64,000 nt of DNA from Scandinavium hiltneri (GCF_024764835.1 NZ_JALIGE010000064.1:20536-84535), one strand, 5' to 3'; shown: positions 19,107 through 28,480, numbered from the stretch's first letter. A program made the numbers and translations. The notes: generated by a model from the letters alone, not told the origin.

Positions 19107-19612
19107 GGCGTTAATTCCTTGAGAATTGCCGTTACTGCGAGGGCCAACGCGGTTTTGATCATCCCGATGAAGCGGCTTTCAGAGTACAGCGCGAAATCGG
19201 CAAACTTCATGCCCTTCAGAGCGTTATACATCGGAGTGTTATCGGTTATCGCATTCACGTTACAGATAAAGTCCCAGGTCAGCTCATCAGTAAAACCCGG
19301 GGCGTTATCCTGCCCGCTCAGAAACTGATGGAACTGGGAAAAATGGGTGATATCGGCGTACAGCCATTTATCCATTTTTCCCAGCGCATAGATCAGGCGG
19401 AGCGCCACATCGAGGTCATCGAGCGGCCCACTTTGCGCAAGTAACGGCTTCACTGCATATTCCACAATTTCCTCATCGTTGTTGACGAATAACGACGGCA
19501 GAAAACGCTTAATTGCTTTTCGCAACAGCGCATTTGCCTCGCTCATAAAGGCTGGCAAAGTGTCCTGAGCGTTTAACTGCCCAAGCACTTCATCTTCAGT
19601 CAGTGCGGTCAT
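19103..19612 (-). CDS. yggD: MtlR-family regulator YggD
   Basis: 169 residues, the same as E. coli YggD. Member of the mannitol repressor (MtlR) family, an all-helical fold without a classical helix-turn-helix. Recognisable segments are ALTEDEVLGQLNAQDTLPAF and LDDLDVALRLIYALGK. It sits in the mannitol-type PTS cluster and may control it, but the direct target is not known. It lies 18 bases from yggF. Confidence 0.87.
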   Translation of the reverse strand: MTALTEDEVLGQLNAQDTLPAFMSEANALLRKAIKRFLPSLFVNNDEEIVEYAVKPLLAQSGPLDDLDVALRLIYALGKMDKWLYADITHFSQFHQFLSGQDNAPGFTDELTWDFICNVNAITDNTPMYNALKGMKFADFALYSESRFIGMIKTALALAVTAILKELTP

Positions 19613-19630
19613 TCGTCTCTCGATAAATCA

Positions 19631-20599
19631 TCAGGAATGCAGGGAGTTTATAATATTACACGTTCGGTCTATACCGTTGATCAGCATAGTGTGCGTTCGC
19701 ACACCTTCGTTGGTCCGGCTAATACCCTGAAGTAAATCCCCGGCGGTAACGCCGGTCGCACTGAACAAGATATCCTGGCTGCGCACCAGCTCGCCGAGGG
19801 TGTAGATACGGTTGACCGCCACGCCCATCTCCGCACAGCGGCGGCGCTCATCAGCGGCAATTTGGCGATGCTCGTCGCTTTCTCCTTTTGCCTCACAAAA
19901 ATCGATAAGTTCGGCCTGCATATCGCCCGCCATCGCCGTCACCGCGCAGGCTGAGAGCACGCCTTCCGGCGCGCCCCCCACGGTAAACATCAGATCGAAA
20001 GCGTTATCTGGTTGGCAGGTGAGCACGCTGGCAGCAACATCGCCGTCCGGCAAAGCAAATACCTTTACGCCAAGGGCTGACGCTTCCTGAATGAATGCCT
20101 GAGAGCGCGGCTTATCCAGCGTGACCATTTTTAGTTCGCTCAACGGTTTGCCTAACGCACGTGCCACGTTGCGCAAATTATCACTCAGCGAGTGCGCCAG
20201 ATTGATAGCCCCGCGCGCTTTGCGGTTTACCACCAGCTTTTTCATGTACATGTCCGGGGCATGCAACAGACTGCCGTGAGGAGCAAATGCCATTACCGCC
20301 AGCGCGTTACTTTGCCCCATGGCCACCATCCGGGTTCCTTCAATCGGATCCACGGCGATATCCACGCCCGGCCCGGTCCCGCTGCCGACCTGCTCACCGA
20401 TATACAGCATCGGGGCATTGTCGATTTCGCCCTCGCCAATCACAATGCGGCCCTGCATTGGGATGTCATTCAGGGCCTGACGCATGGCGATCACCGCCAG
20501 GTCATCTATCGCATTCTTATCGCCGCATCCGGTTTGCGGCCAGGCCGCCAGTGCAGCCCGCTCCGTGGTGCGAATCAGCGACCACGCTAATGAGTTCAT
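19631..20599 (-). CDS. yggF: Class II fructose-1,6-bisphosphatase YggF (GlpX paralogue)
   Basis: Metal-dependent sugar bisphosphatase of the GlpX family, 322 residues (E. coli 321). GlpX hallmarks are GRIVIGEGEIDNAPMLYIGE, the AVDPIEGTRM metal site, and FTVGGAPEGVLSA. E. coli YggF hydrolyses fructose 1,6-bisphosphate. Its ATG overlaps the yggP stop by four bases. Its place in a PTS operon suggests action on the product of that sugar pathway, which is an inference. Confidence 0.92.
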   Translation of the reverse strand: MNSLAWSLIRTTERAALAAWPQTGCGDKNAIDDLAVIAMRQALNDIPMQGRIVIGEGEIDNAPMLYIGEQVGSGTGPGVDIAVDPIEGTRMVAMGQSNALAVMAFAPHGSLLHAPDMYMKKLVVNRKARGAINLAHSLSDNLRNVARALGKPLSELKMVTLDKPRSQAFIQEASALGVKVFALPDGDVAASVLTCQPDNAFDLMFTVGGAPEGVLSACAVTAMAGDMQAELIDFCEAKGESDEHRQIAADERRRCAEMGVAVNRIYTLGELVRSQDILFSATGVTAGDLLQGISRTNEGVRTHTMLINGIDRTCNIINSLHS

Positions 20600-21873
20600 T
20601 GCGCGGCCTCCCCGGTGTCGACCCCAAACTGCGCCAACAGATATTGCTCGGCCTGCTCGTTCCAGATGCCATGCGTGGGTTCAACCAGCCGCGCCAGTTC
20701 GCGGAACAGCGGGTCGGTTTTACCCTTCTCAGCAAAATCAGCAATCGCCGTCAGCGGCATAGTGACGCTGTTATAAATAAGCTTTTTGCCGCCGGGAATG
20801 TCCGGCAGATTGAGTACCGTGTCCGGTACCGCATCCAGCCCACCAATATGCGTCACCATAAAGGAAGGTTGCAATTGCCCGGCCGCACTCAGCGCGATGG
20901 CCTCTTTCATGTCGTCCGTCGAGCCCCCCGACGTGCCGACGACGTGCGTCCGGTTGTAGTGCACGTTATAAAAGTTAAACGGCACGCTGAAGTGTTTATC
21001 CGTCGGACCGGCGAAGAAGTTCAGACAGCCATCTTCCGCCAGTAGCCCGTCCGCCAGTTCCACCACAGCAGGGACGGCAGCGTAAACGAATACGTCATCG
21101 AACCCTTCGCCGCCCGTCAGCGCGCGCAGTTCGTCCGCTGGATTTTCCATTTCGCGACTGTTGACGTAAATCAGCTCAATCCCTTTACTCGCCGCCAGCG
21201 TTACGGGCAGCAATTTCTCGGCCTGTGCCAGCCGCACGTCATCAATATCCACCACCACAATGCGCGACGGTTTTATCTCACCATTAATCGCGTAATCAAT
21301 CGCACCAATACCCATTGGCCCGGCGCAGGCCAGCAACGCCAGATTTCCGCCCGCTTTAATGCCCATCTGATGGTCATAAATATACGGCGTGGTGTGATAG
21401 TTCGCTTTATAAGCGCCAATGATGCAGCACATTGGTTCCGCAAGTGACGCGGCGGCAAAATAAGAACCGCTATACGGTAATACGCAGCCAAGAGTAATAG
21501 CCTGCTCGGGAATAATCATATAGGTGGCGTTACCGCCAAAATACTCATAGCTGTAGCCCGCAGAATAACCGCTGGATAATCCCATCGCCGGTTGCAAAAC
21601 AAACCGCTCACCTTTTTTATATTTACCGCTGAGATTTTTCCCCACCTCGACAATAACACCGGCACATTCATGCCCGGTAATAACAGGATGTTGTTCTAAA
21701 TCATCTGGCACACGTTTATGCTCGCTGCCCAACAATGCGGCTTTCCAGGTAGATAAGCAGACGCTGTCTGAAATAACACTCACCAGCAATTCGTTATCAT
21801 TTATTTCAGGTAATTCAAACTCACGGATGCGGATATCCCGCGGACCATATATAGCCGCTACTTTGGTTTTCAT
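20596..21873 (-). CDS. yggP: Zinc-type alcohol dehydrogenase-like protein YggP
   Basis: Medium-chain dehydrogenase, 425 residues, as in E. coli. The catalytic zinc ligands are the Cys in SDSVCLSTWKA and the GHECAGVIVEVG block; the nucleotide-binding region lies around ALLACAGPMGIGAIDYAI. The usual four-cysteine structural zinc loop is not apparent. By position between the PTS and the FBPase-like gene it probably oxidises a sugar-alcohol phosphate, but the substrate is unproven. It lies 26 bases after cmtA. Confidence 0.85.
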   Translation of the reverse strand: MKTKVAAIYGPRDIRIREFELPEINDNELLVSVISDSVCLSTWKAALLGSEHKRVPDDLEQHPVITGHECAGVIVEVGKNLSGKYKKGERFVLQPAMGLSSGYSAGYSYEYFGGNATYMIIPEQAITLGCVLPYSGSYFAAASLAEPMCCIIGAYKANYHTTPYIYDHQMGIKAGGNLALLACAGPMGIGAIDYAINGEIKPSRIVVVDIDDVRLAQAEKLLPVTLAASKGIELIYVNSREMENPADELRALTGGEGFDDVFVYAAVPAVVELADGLLAEDGCLNFFAGPTDKHFSVPFNFYNVHYNRTHVVGTSGGSTDDMKEAIALSAAGQLQPSFMVTHIGGLDAVPDTVLNLPDIPGGKKLIYNSVTMPLTAIADFAEKGKTDPLFRELARLVEPTHGIWNEQAEQYLLAQFGVDTGEAAQ

Positions 21874-21899
21874 TATTGACCTCGACGAATGAATGAACG

Positions 21900-23276
21900 T
21901 TATGCGCTAAGCTGTTTAAATAATGTGTCCAACTGTGGGTCGCCGATGTAGTTATTAATTAACACCAGCGGTTTATGGCTAACGCGTTTTACGCGTCCTT
22001 CGAGACTGGCGTGGGTCACAATAATATCGGCGTCGTCAGGGACGTTTTCGATAGCATAATGTTTGACCTCGATACTCAGCCCGTTCTTTTCAAGGCGCTT
22101 GCGGAAAGTGGTCGCCCCCATCGCACTGGATCCCATTCCGGCGTCACACACGAAGGCAATGCGCTGCACGCTGGTGTAGGAAAACGCGCCTTCCTGCTTC
22201 ATTGCTTTCACGCTCTTGGCCGACTCTGTGAAGGTATCTTCCCCTTGTACTTCGGTACTTTTTTCCATTTTGAGGATAAGTGACGTCACCGCGAACGATA
22301 CAACCGCCCCGACGGTCACGCCTGCCAGAGTGGCGACAAACGATCCCTTTGGCGTCAGTGCCAGATAGGCAAAGATGGAGCCAGGGCTTGGGCCCGCGAC
22401 CAGTCCACCGCCGAGCAGATTGAAGGTATAAATGCCTGACATCCCGCCTGCAATCATCGCCAGCAGGGTCAACGGCTTCATCAGCACATACGGGAAATAG
22501 AGTTCATGGATACCGCCGAGGAAGTGAATAATCATCGCCCCAGGTGCCGACTTTTTACTCATGCCTTTGCCAAATACCGCAAAGCCCAGCAGCAACCCCA
22601 GACCCGGCCCTGGATTCGATGCGACCATAAAGAAGATGGACTTGCCGGTTTCAGACGCCTGCTGCATACCCAGCGGATAATAAACCCCCTGATCGATAGC
22701 ATTATTCAGAAACAGGATCTTAGCCGGTTCATTGATTATCGACAGCAGCGGCAAATAGCCGGTGTGCACCAGCGCTTCGATGCAGCCTTTGACGAAGGTG
22801 TTGGCGATAAGTACCGCCGGTCCAATGATTTCAAAACCCAGCAGGCACAGCAGCATCCCGGCGATACCCAGCGAGAAATTATTGATAACCATCTCAAAAC
22901 CGGCGGGAATACGTTTCTCCAGCAGCCTGTCGATATGCTTAATCACTAAACCACCGAGCGGGCCCATGATCATCGCACCGATAAACATTGGGATATCCGC
23001 CCCGACAATCACCCCGAGGGTACCAATCCCGCCCATTACCGCGCCACGCTTGCCGCCGACAAGATGGCCGCCGGTTGAACCAATCATCACCGGCAGCAAA
23101 TAGGTAATCATCGGGCCGACTATCCTGGCGAAATGCTCATTGGGCAACCAGCCAGTCGGGATAAATAAAGCGGTAATAAACCCCCAGGCAATAAATGCAC
23201 CGATATTGGGGATGACCATGGCGGTCAAAAAGCCCCCAAAAGCCTGGACTTTTGCACGAGCAGACTTATTTTCCAT
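21900..23276 (-). CDS. cmtA: Mannitol-type PTS enzyme IICB CmtA
   Basis: Cryptic mannitol PTS permease. The 458 residues contain the membrane IIC domain (about residues 1-340, beginning VQAFGGFLTAMVIPNIGAF) and a IIB domain with the phosphorylated cysteine in FVCDAGMGSSAMGATTF near residue 380. Unlike MtlA it lacks a fused IIA domain, which cmtB supplies. The gene is intact and operonic with yggP, yggF, yggD and yggC downstream. True substrate not established. Confidence 0.93.
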   Translation of the reverse strand: MENKSARAKVQAFGGFLTAMVIPNIGAFIAWGFITALFIPTGWLPNEHFARIVGPMITYLLPVMIGSTGGHLVGGKRGAVMGGIGTLGVIVGADIPMFIGAMIMGPLGGLVIKHIDRLLEKRIPAGFEMVINNFSLGIAGMLLCLLGFEIIGPAVLIANTFVKGCIEALVHTGYLPLLSIINEPAKILFLNNAIDQGVYYPLGMQQASETGKSIFFMVASNPGPGLGLLLGFAVFGKGMSKKSAPGAMIIHFLGGIHELYFPYVLMKPLTLLAMIAGGMSGIYTFNLLGGGLVAGPSPGSIFAYLALTPKGSFVATLAGVTVGAVVSFAVTSLILKMEKSTEVQGEDTFTESAKSVKAMKQEGAFSYTSVQRIAFVCDAGMGSSAMGATTFRKRLEKNGLSIEVKHYAIENVPDDADIIVTHASLEGRVKRVSHKPLVLINNYIGDPQLDTLFKQLSA

Positions 23277-23303
23277 AATGAAATCCTGAGAAGGAAATGG
23301 GTA

Positions 23304-23747
23304 TCAAGCGCGGGCGAGAATATCCACGAGCTGTTCTTCAGATTGTGCCGCTAATAATTCTGAAAGATTCTCTTCTTCACACAGCAGCTCGCTTAGCGCC
23401 TGAATGGCATCGATATGTGAAGTTGAATCCGCAGCAGATAATCCGATCAATAATTTAACCGGTTCATTATCTTCACCAAACCCAACATGTTGTTTAAGTA
23501 AAGTGAGCGATAATCCTGTTTTCAGCGCACCACATTCTGGCCGGGCATGTGGCATTGCCACTCCGGGAGCCAGAATATAATACGGGCCATTATTCAACGT
23601 AGACTCTTTTATCTCCTGAACGTATTTTTCGTTAACATAACGGTGTTTTAATAACGACTCCATCGAAAAGTCGATGGCCTGTTGCCATGACTCTGCCGAG
23701 TTCCTGATCGATATCGATGACGTGGGAAAATAATCGATTAATCGCAT
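23304..23747 (-). CDS. cmtB: Mannitol-type PTS enzyme IIA CmtB
   Basis: Cytoplasmic IIA component, 147 residues, that passes phosphate from HPr to the CmtA IIB cysteine. The phosphorylated His is in YILAPGVAMPHARPE. It is the promoter-proximal gene of the cmtBA-yggPFDC cluster. A CRP-like site lies about 180 bases upstream. Confidence 0.92.
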   Translation of the reverse strand: MRLIDYFPTSSISIRNSAESWQQAIDFSMESLLKHRYVNEKYVQEIKESTLNNGPYYILAPGVAMPHARPECGALKTGLSLTLLKQHVGFGEDNEPVKLLIGLSAADSTSHIDAIQALSELLCEEENLSELLAAQSEEQLVDILARA

Positions 23748-24032
23748 AACGGATCCTCACATTTTATTTTCGGGGGTAGCCAGTATTAAAAACCTGGCTG
23801 ATGAAAATAAAATACGCGCGGCGAGAGATGAAAGCAATCGAGGAGATTTGAGCGAGCTTTTAGCAAGCCGGATAAACTGAACAATACAAATCAATAATTT
23901 GCAACGAACAATAAAAATAGCAACTCTGTAAATGTGATTTACATCGCACATTCATAAAAAACACAAAATCAATAATTGCAATGCAGATCACACTTAAAGC
24001 ATTGTCAGACGCAATTTAATTCATTCCCAAAT
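23748..24032. other. AT-rich cmtB upstream region
   Basis: Non-coding region between the start of cmtB and the tktA terminator. It holds a CRP-like site (listed separately). A 64-codon minus-strand frame at 23757-23951 has no recognisable homology and looks like chance. Confidence 0.5.
23930..23951. promoter_or_regulatory. CRP-like site upstream of cmtB
   Basis: TGTGA-TTTACA-TCGCA differs from the symmetric CRP core TGTGA-N6-TCACA by one base and has an AAA flank. Catabolite control would suit a PTS sugar-alcohol operon. Confidence 0.6.
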
Positions 24033-24059
24033 AAAAAGGGCCGCTTGTGCGACCCTTTT
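24033..24059 (-). terminator. tktA terminator
   Basis: The stem aaaagggtcgc / gcggcccttttt on the minus strand lies 30 bases past the tktA stop codon and ends in a T run. Confidence 0.8.
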
Positions 24060-24089
24060 CCTCTTCCATTGCTGGCAGCAGAAGAGACT

Positions 24090-26081
24090 TTACAGCAGTT
24101 CTTTCGCTTTCGCGACCACGTTGGCCACGGTGAAACCGAACTCTTCGAACAGCAGTTCTGCCGGAGCAGATTCGCCGAAGGACGTCATGCCGACGATAGC
24201 GCCGTTCAGACCCACATATTTGAACCAGTAATCTGCGATACCGGCTTCGATAGCCACGCGTGCCGACACGGCTTTCGGTAGCACGGATTCACGGTATGCC
24301 GCGTCCTGCTTGTCGAATGCGTCGGTAGACGGCATGGAAACCACACGCGCTTTAACGCCTTCAGCAGAGAGCTGATCCCACGCTGCAACAGCCAGTTCAA
24401 CTTCAGAACCGGTTGCGATGAAGATAACCTGCGGCTGACCGTCACAATCTTTCAGAACGTATGCACCACGAGCCACGTCTGCCAGCTGCTGAGCGGTACG
24501 ATCCTGTTGCGCCAGGTTCTGACGAGAAAGGATAAGCGCGGTTGGGCCATCGTGACGCTCAACGGCATATTTCCACGCCACTGCGGATTCAACCTGGTCA
24601 CATGGACGCCATGTGCTCATGTTCGGCGTCACGCGCAGGGATGCCAGCTGCTCAACAGGCTGGTGAGTCGGGCCATCTTCGCCCAGACCGATAGAATCGT
24701 GGGTGTAGACCATCACCTGACGCTGTTTCATCAGCGCAGCCATACGTACGGCGTTACGAGCGTACTCAACAAACATCAGGAAGGTAGAGGTGTACGGCAG
24801 GAAACCGCCGTGCAGCGCGATACCGTTGGCAATCGCAGTCATACCGAATTCACGCACGCCGTAATGGATATAGTTACCCGCGGTGTCTTCGTTGATCGCT
24901 TTAGAACCAGACCAGATAGTCAGGTTGGACGGCGCCAGGTCAGCAGAACCGCCGAGGAACTCAGGCAGCCATGGACCAAACGCTTCGATAGCGTTCTGAG
25001 AGGCTTTACGGCTCGCGATTTTCGCTGGATTTGCCTGAAGATTCTCGATGAAAGCCTGTGCTTTTGCATCGAAATCAGCGGGCATTTCGTTCTTCATGCG
25101 ACGCGTAAATTCTTTAGCTTCCTGTGGGAAGGCTTTAGCGTAGGCAGCGAACTTCTCGTTCCAGGTGGCTTCTTTAGCCTGACCTGCTTCTTTCGCATCC
25201 CACTGAGCATAGATTTCAGACGGGATTTCGAATGGCGCGTATTTCCAGCCCAGCTGCTCACGCGTTGCGGCAACTTCAGCTTCACCCAGCGGAGCACCGT
25301 GGGAATCGTGCGTACCGGCTTTGTTCGGCGAACCGAAACCGATGATGGTTTTGCACATCAGCAGAGACGGTTTGTCCGTCACTTTGCGCGCTTCTTCGAC
25401 TGCACGCTTGATAGCGTCTGCGTCGTGACCGTCAACGCCAGTAACAACGTGCCAGCCGTAGGCTTCGAAACGCTGTGCGGTGTTGTCGGTGAACCAGCCT
25501 TCAACGTGACCGTCGATGGAGATGCCATTGTCGTCGTAGAACGCAACCAGTTTGCCCAGCTTCAGGGTACCCGCCAGGGAGCACACTTCGTGGGAGATAC
25601 CTTCCATCATGCAGCCATCACCCATGAACGCATAGGTGAAGTGGTCGACGATGTCGTGACCTGGACGGTTGAACTGCGCGGCCATGGTTTTTTCCGCGAT
25701 AGCCATACCGACTGCGTTAGCAATGCCCTGACCCAGCGGGCCAGTAGTGGTTTCGACACCGGCGGTGTAGCCCACTTCCGGGTGGCCTGGCGTTTTGGAG
25801 TGCAGCTGACGGAAGTTCTGAAGTTCAGACATCGGCAGATCGTAGCCTGTAAGGTGCAACAGGCTATAAATCAGCATAGAGCCGTGACCGTTAGACAGCA
25901 CGAAGCGGTCACGATCGGCCCAGGATGGATTCTGTGGATTGTGGTTCAGGAAATCGCGCCACAGGACTTCGGCAATGTCAGCCATACCCATTGGGGCACC
26001 CGGGTGGCCGGATTTGGCTTTCTGTACTGCATCCATGCTCAGCGCACGAATAGCATTAGCAAGCTCTTTACGTGAGGACAT
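24090..26081 (-). CDS. tktA: Transketolase A
   Basis: Thiamine-diphosphate enzyme that moves two-carbon ketol units between sugar phosphates in the pentose phosphate pathway. The 663 residues equal the E. coli length. The ThDP-binding motif GDGCMMEGISHE...DDNG starts near residue 155, with the catalytic Glu region FVEYARNAVRMAAL downstream. It is adjacent to the cmt cluster and close to fbaA and pgk, as in E. coli. Confidence 0.97.
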   Translation of the reverse strand: MSSRKELANAIRALSMDAVQKAKSGHPGAPMGMADIAEVLWRDFLNHNPQNPSWADRDRFVLSNGHGSMLIYSLLHLTGYDLPMSELQNFRQLHSKTPGHPEVGYTAGVETTTGPLGQGIANAVGMAIAEKTMAAQFNRPGHDIVDHFTYAFMGDGCMMEGISHEVCSLAGTLKLGKLVAFYDDNGISIDGHVEGWFTDNTAQRFEAYGWHVVTGVDGHDADAIKRAVEEARKVTDKPSLLMCKTIIGFGSPNKAGTHDSHGAPLGEAEVAATREQLGWKYAPFEIPSEIYAQWDAKEAGQAKEATWNEKFAAYAKAFPQEAKEFTRRMKNEMPADFDAKAQAFIENLQANPAKIASRKASQNAIEAFGPWLPEFLGGSADLAPSNLTIWSGSKAINEDTAGNYIHYGVREFGMTAIANGIALHGGFLPYTSTFLMFVEYARNAVRMAALMKQRQVMVYTHDSIGLGEDGPTHQPVEQLASLRVTPNMSTWRPCDQVESAVAWKYAVERHDGPTALILSRQNLAQQDRTAQQLADVARGAYVLKDCDGQPQVIFIATGSEVELAVAAWDQLSAEGVKARVVSMPSTDAFDKQDAAYRESVLPKAVSARVAIEAGIADYWFKYVGLNGAIVGMTSFGESAPAELLFEEFGFTVANVVAKAKELL

Positions 26082-26311
26082 TTTGACTCCAATCGGACTA
26101 ATGAAGGCAATGCCAAAACGGCTTGACGACAGCGCGTTTTAGGCTACGCCGGAAAAAAGTGTGAACAATGTAACCCAAGCCGCAAGTCATGTACATGGAG
26201 CATCCGCGCGGTGCCTGGGAAATCTCTGGATTGTGTCTACAGGTTGCGCAATCTCCTCGCTGCCTTGTCATTATTTTCTTTATACTTTGGCTAAATTCCG
26301 TTTATTGACCC
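26082..26311. other. Divergent upstream region of tktA and loiP
   Basis: Non-coding. It should carry the tktA promoter; a TTGTCA...TATACT-like pair at about 26266-26285 faces loiP. No operator was identified. Confidence 0.4.
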
Positions 26312-26435
26312 TACCCAAATAATTCGAGTCGCAGGAAGGCGGCAAGAGAGAAAATCCCGATGAGCTTACTCTGGTAAGTGATTCGGGTTTTTGAACGCAG
26401 CCAACGCATCGGCGGCTTGAAGAATGAAGGGGATA
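26312..26435. repeat. ERIC element upstream of loiP
   Basis: About 124-bp imperfect palindrome. The recognisable ERIC parts are taccc-aaataattcgag, gcaggaaggcggcaag, the central gagcttactctggtaagtga, and gaacgcagccaacgca at the right side. It ends about 48 bases before the loiP start, so it is likely part of the loiP 5' leader or promoter region. Confidence 0.85.
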
Positions 26436-26482
26436 ACGGAATATTTCAGATAATGGCGACCCTTAATTACGGAAAATTAATG

Positions 26483-27241
26483 ATGAAACTGCACTCTGTG
26501 GTATTGGCCTTTGGGATAGCGAGCGTTCTGACCGGGTGTCAGAATATGGATTCAAACGGACTGATGAGTTCAGGTGCCGAAGTCTTTCAGGCTTACTCCC
26601 TGAGCGACGAACAGGTGAAAACGCTGAGCGATCAGTCCTGTAAAGAAATGGACAGCAAAGCGACTATCGCGCCTGCCGGTAGCGATTACGCCAAACGCCT
26701 GAACACCATCGCCACAGCGCTAGGTGACAACATCAACGGTCAGCCAGTGAACTATAAGGTCTACGTCACTAAAGACGTCAACGCCTTTGCGATGGCCAAT
26801 GGCTGCATCCGCGTCTACAGCGGGCTGATGGACATGATGACGGATAACGAAGTCGAAGCGGTGATTGGTCACGAAATGGGTCACGTCGCACTCGGCCATG
26901 TGAAGAAAGGGATGCAGGTTGCGCTCAGCACTAACGCGTTGCGCGTGGCGGCAGCGTCTGCAGGCGGCATGATTGGCAGCCTGTCGCAGTCACAGCTTGG
27001 CGACTTGGGTGAAAAACTGGTGAACGCGCAGTTCTCCCAGCGCCAGGAATCCGAGGCGGATGACTACTCTTATGACCTGTTGCGCAAGCGCGGGATCAAC
27101 CCATCGGGTCTGGCGACCAGCTTTGAAAAACTGGCGAAACTGGAAGCCGGACGTCAAAGCTCGATGCTCGACGATCACCCGGCCTCCGAAGAACGTGCGC
27201 AGCATATTCGCGATCGTATGAAGGCGGATGGGATTAAGTAA
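26483..27241 (+). CDS. loiP: Outer-membrane metalloprotease LoiP
   Basis: M48-family zinc lipoprotease induced by low osmolarity (E. coli yggG). The start at 26483 gives 252 residues as in E. coli. The lipoprotein signal is clear (LAFGIASVLTGC, lipidated Cys 19). The HEXXH motif is seen in VIGHEMGHVALGH, with the third ligand Glu in the ESEADDYSYDLL segment. An ATG one codon upstream could also serve. The gene is bracketed by two ERIC elements. Confidence 0.95.
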   Translation: MKLHSVVLAFGIASVLTGCQNMDSNGLMSSGAEVFQAYSLSDEQVKTLSDQSCKEMDSKATIAPAGSDYAKRLNTIATALGDNINGQPVNYKVYVTKDVNAFAMANGCIRVYSGLMDMMTDNEVEAVIGHEMGHVALGHVKKGMQVALSTNALRVAAASAGGMIGSLSQSQLGDLGEKLVNAQFSQRQESEADDYSYDLLRKRGINPSGLATSFEKLAKLEAGRQSSMLDDHPASEERAQHIRDRMKADGIK

Positions 27242-27248
27242 AAATATC

Positions 27249-27273
27249 GCCAATAACGGTCAGGCGTTATTGG
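27249..27273 (+). terminator. Hairpin after loiP
   Basis: A perfect 10-bp stem gccaataacg / cgttattggc lies 8 bases past the loiP stop codon. No T-tract follows, so it may protect the mRNA end or work together with the following ERIC element. Confidence 0.45.
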
Positions 27274-27282
27274 CACGCTGGT

Positions 27283-27408
27283 TATACCCGAAATAATTCG
27301 CGTTGCATTGAGGCGGCAAGCCCGGGATCCCCGGGAGCATAGATAACTATGTGACCAGGGATCCCGGGCGCAGCCAACAAAGATGCAGCGTGAAGAATGA
27401 TGGGTATA
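27283..27408. repeat. ERIC element between loiP and speB
   Basis: About 126-bp palindrome with outer arms tatacccgaaataattcgcg and gaagaatgatgggtata. Its centre differs from the first copy: a perfect 12-bp inverted repeat gcccgggatccc / gggatcccgggc encloses gggagcatagataactatgt. It sits between the convergent loiP and speB genes. Confidence 0.8.
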
Positions 27409-27410
27409 GA

Positions 27411-28331
27411 TTACTCGCCTTTCTTCGCCGCCTGGATATACAGCATCTCCAGCGCCAGCGTCGCCGCGGCCAGCGCGGTGATCTCTGACTGATCGTAAGC
27501 CGGAGCCACTTCCACCACGTCCATACCCACGATGTTCAGGTCTTTCAGACCACGCACCAGTTTGATGGCGCGATCGGAGGTCAGGCCGCCGATCACCGGT
27601 GTACCGGTACCCGGTGCAAATGCAGGATCCAGACAGTCGATATCAAAGGTCAGATACACCGGCATATCACCGACTACCTTTTTCACCTGCTCAAGAATAT
27701 CGTCCACGCCGCGGTCGTTCACCTGTGCAGCATCCAACACGGTAAAGCCGTTATCTTTATCGAACTCGGTACGAATACCAATCTGCACGGAGTGATTTGG
27801 GTCGATCAAACCCTCTTTCGGCGCGGTGAAGAACATGGTGCCGTGGTCAAATTCGCAGCCGTTCGCGTAGGTATCGGTGTGCGCATCGAAATGCACCAGC
27901 GCCATTTTACCGAAGTGTTTTGCGTGCGCGCGCAACAGTGGCAGCGTCACGAAGTGGTCGCCGCCGAAGGACAGCATGCGCTTGCCATTTGCCAGCAGGC
28001 GTTCTGCGTGGGCCTGCAACTTCTCGCTCATTTCACGGGCATCGCCGAATGCGTAAACAAGATCGCCGCAGTCCACGACGTTCAGACGTTCGCGCATGTC
28101 GAAGTTCCACGGGAAGCGGTTGTGCTCCCACGCCAGGTTGGTGGAAACCTGACGGATAGCCGCTGGACCATGACGCCCGCCCGCACGACCAGAAGTCGCC
28201 GCATCAAACGGCACACCGGTGATAACCCAGTCGGCGTCGCTATCGTAAGGCTGGAAGTTCAGCGGCAAACGCAGAAAACCAAAGGCGTTAGATACCAGAG
28301 AGTTGTCGTACTGATGACCCAAAGTGCTCAT
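27411..28331 (-). CDS. speB: Agmatinase
   Basis: Dimanganese ureohydrolase converting agmatine to putrescine and urea. The 306 residues equal the E. coli length. Metal ligands are visible in SFGGDHFVTLP, HFDAHTDTY and TFDIDCLDPAFAPG. It acts after SpeA, which is encoded 150 bases upstream on the same strand with a terminator-like hairpin between. Confidence 0.97.
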   Translation of the reverse strand: MSTLGHQYDNSLVSNAFGFLRLPLNFQPYDSDADWVITGVPFDAATSGRAGGRHGPAAIRQVSTNLAWEHNRFPWNFDMRERLNVVDCGDLVYAFGDAREMSEKLQAHAERLLANGKRMLSFGGDHFVTLPLLRAHAKHFGKMALVHFDAHTDTYANGCEFDHGTMFFTAPKEGLIDPNHSVQIGIRTEFDKDNGFTVLDAAQVNDRGVDDILEQVKKVVGDMPVYLTFDIDCLDPAFAPGTGTPVIGGLTSDRAIKLVRGLKDLNIVGMDVVEVAPAYDQSEITALAAATLALEMLYIQAAKKGE

Positions 28332-28371
28332 GGAAATGACCTCTTTAACCGTCGTGTATGAAAAAAAGATG

Positions 28372-28416
28372 AAAAAAAATCCCCTCCGCGTCGTTAGGCC
28401 CGACGAGGAAGGGATC
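28372..28416 (-). terminator. speA terminator / speB leader hairpin
   Basis: On the minus strand the stem ccctTCCtcgtcggg / cgacgcGGAgggg is followed by a T8 run. It lies between speA and speB, so most speA transcripts probably end here and speB needs read-through or its own promoter. Confidence 0.75.
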
Positions 28417-28480
28417 TATTCGTGTTACTGCTTAATAGTGCGAATTATCGTCAAAAACCTGACCGGGTCAAGTGCCTGTT

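Noticed and set aside
23757..23951. 64-codon minus-strand frame upstream of cmtB
   Set aside because: AT-rich promoter region, hydrophobic by composition, no homology; it overlaps the CRP-like site.
24507..26075. 522-codon open frame antisense to tktA
   Set aside because: Shadow of tktA codon bias; no motif, no ribosome site.
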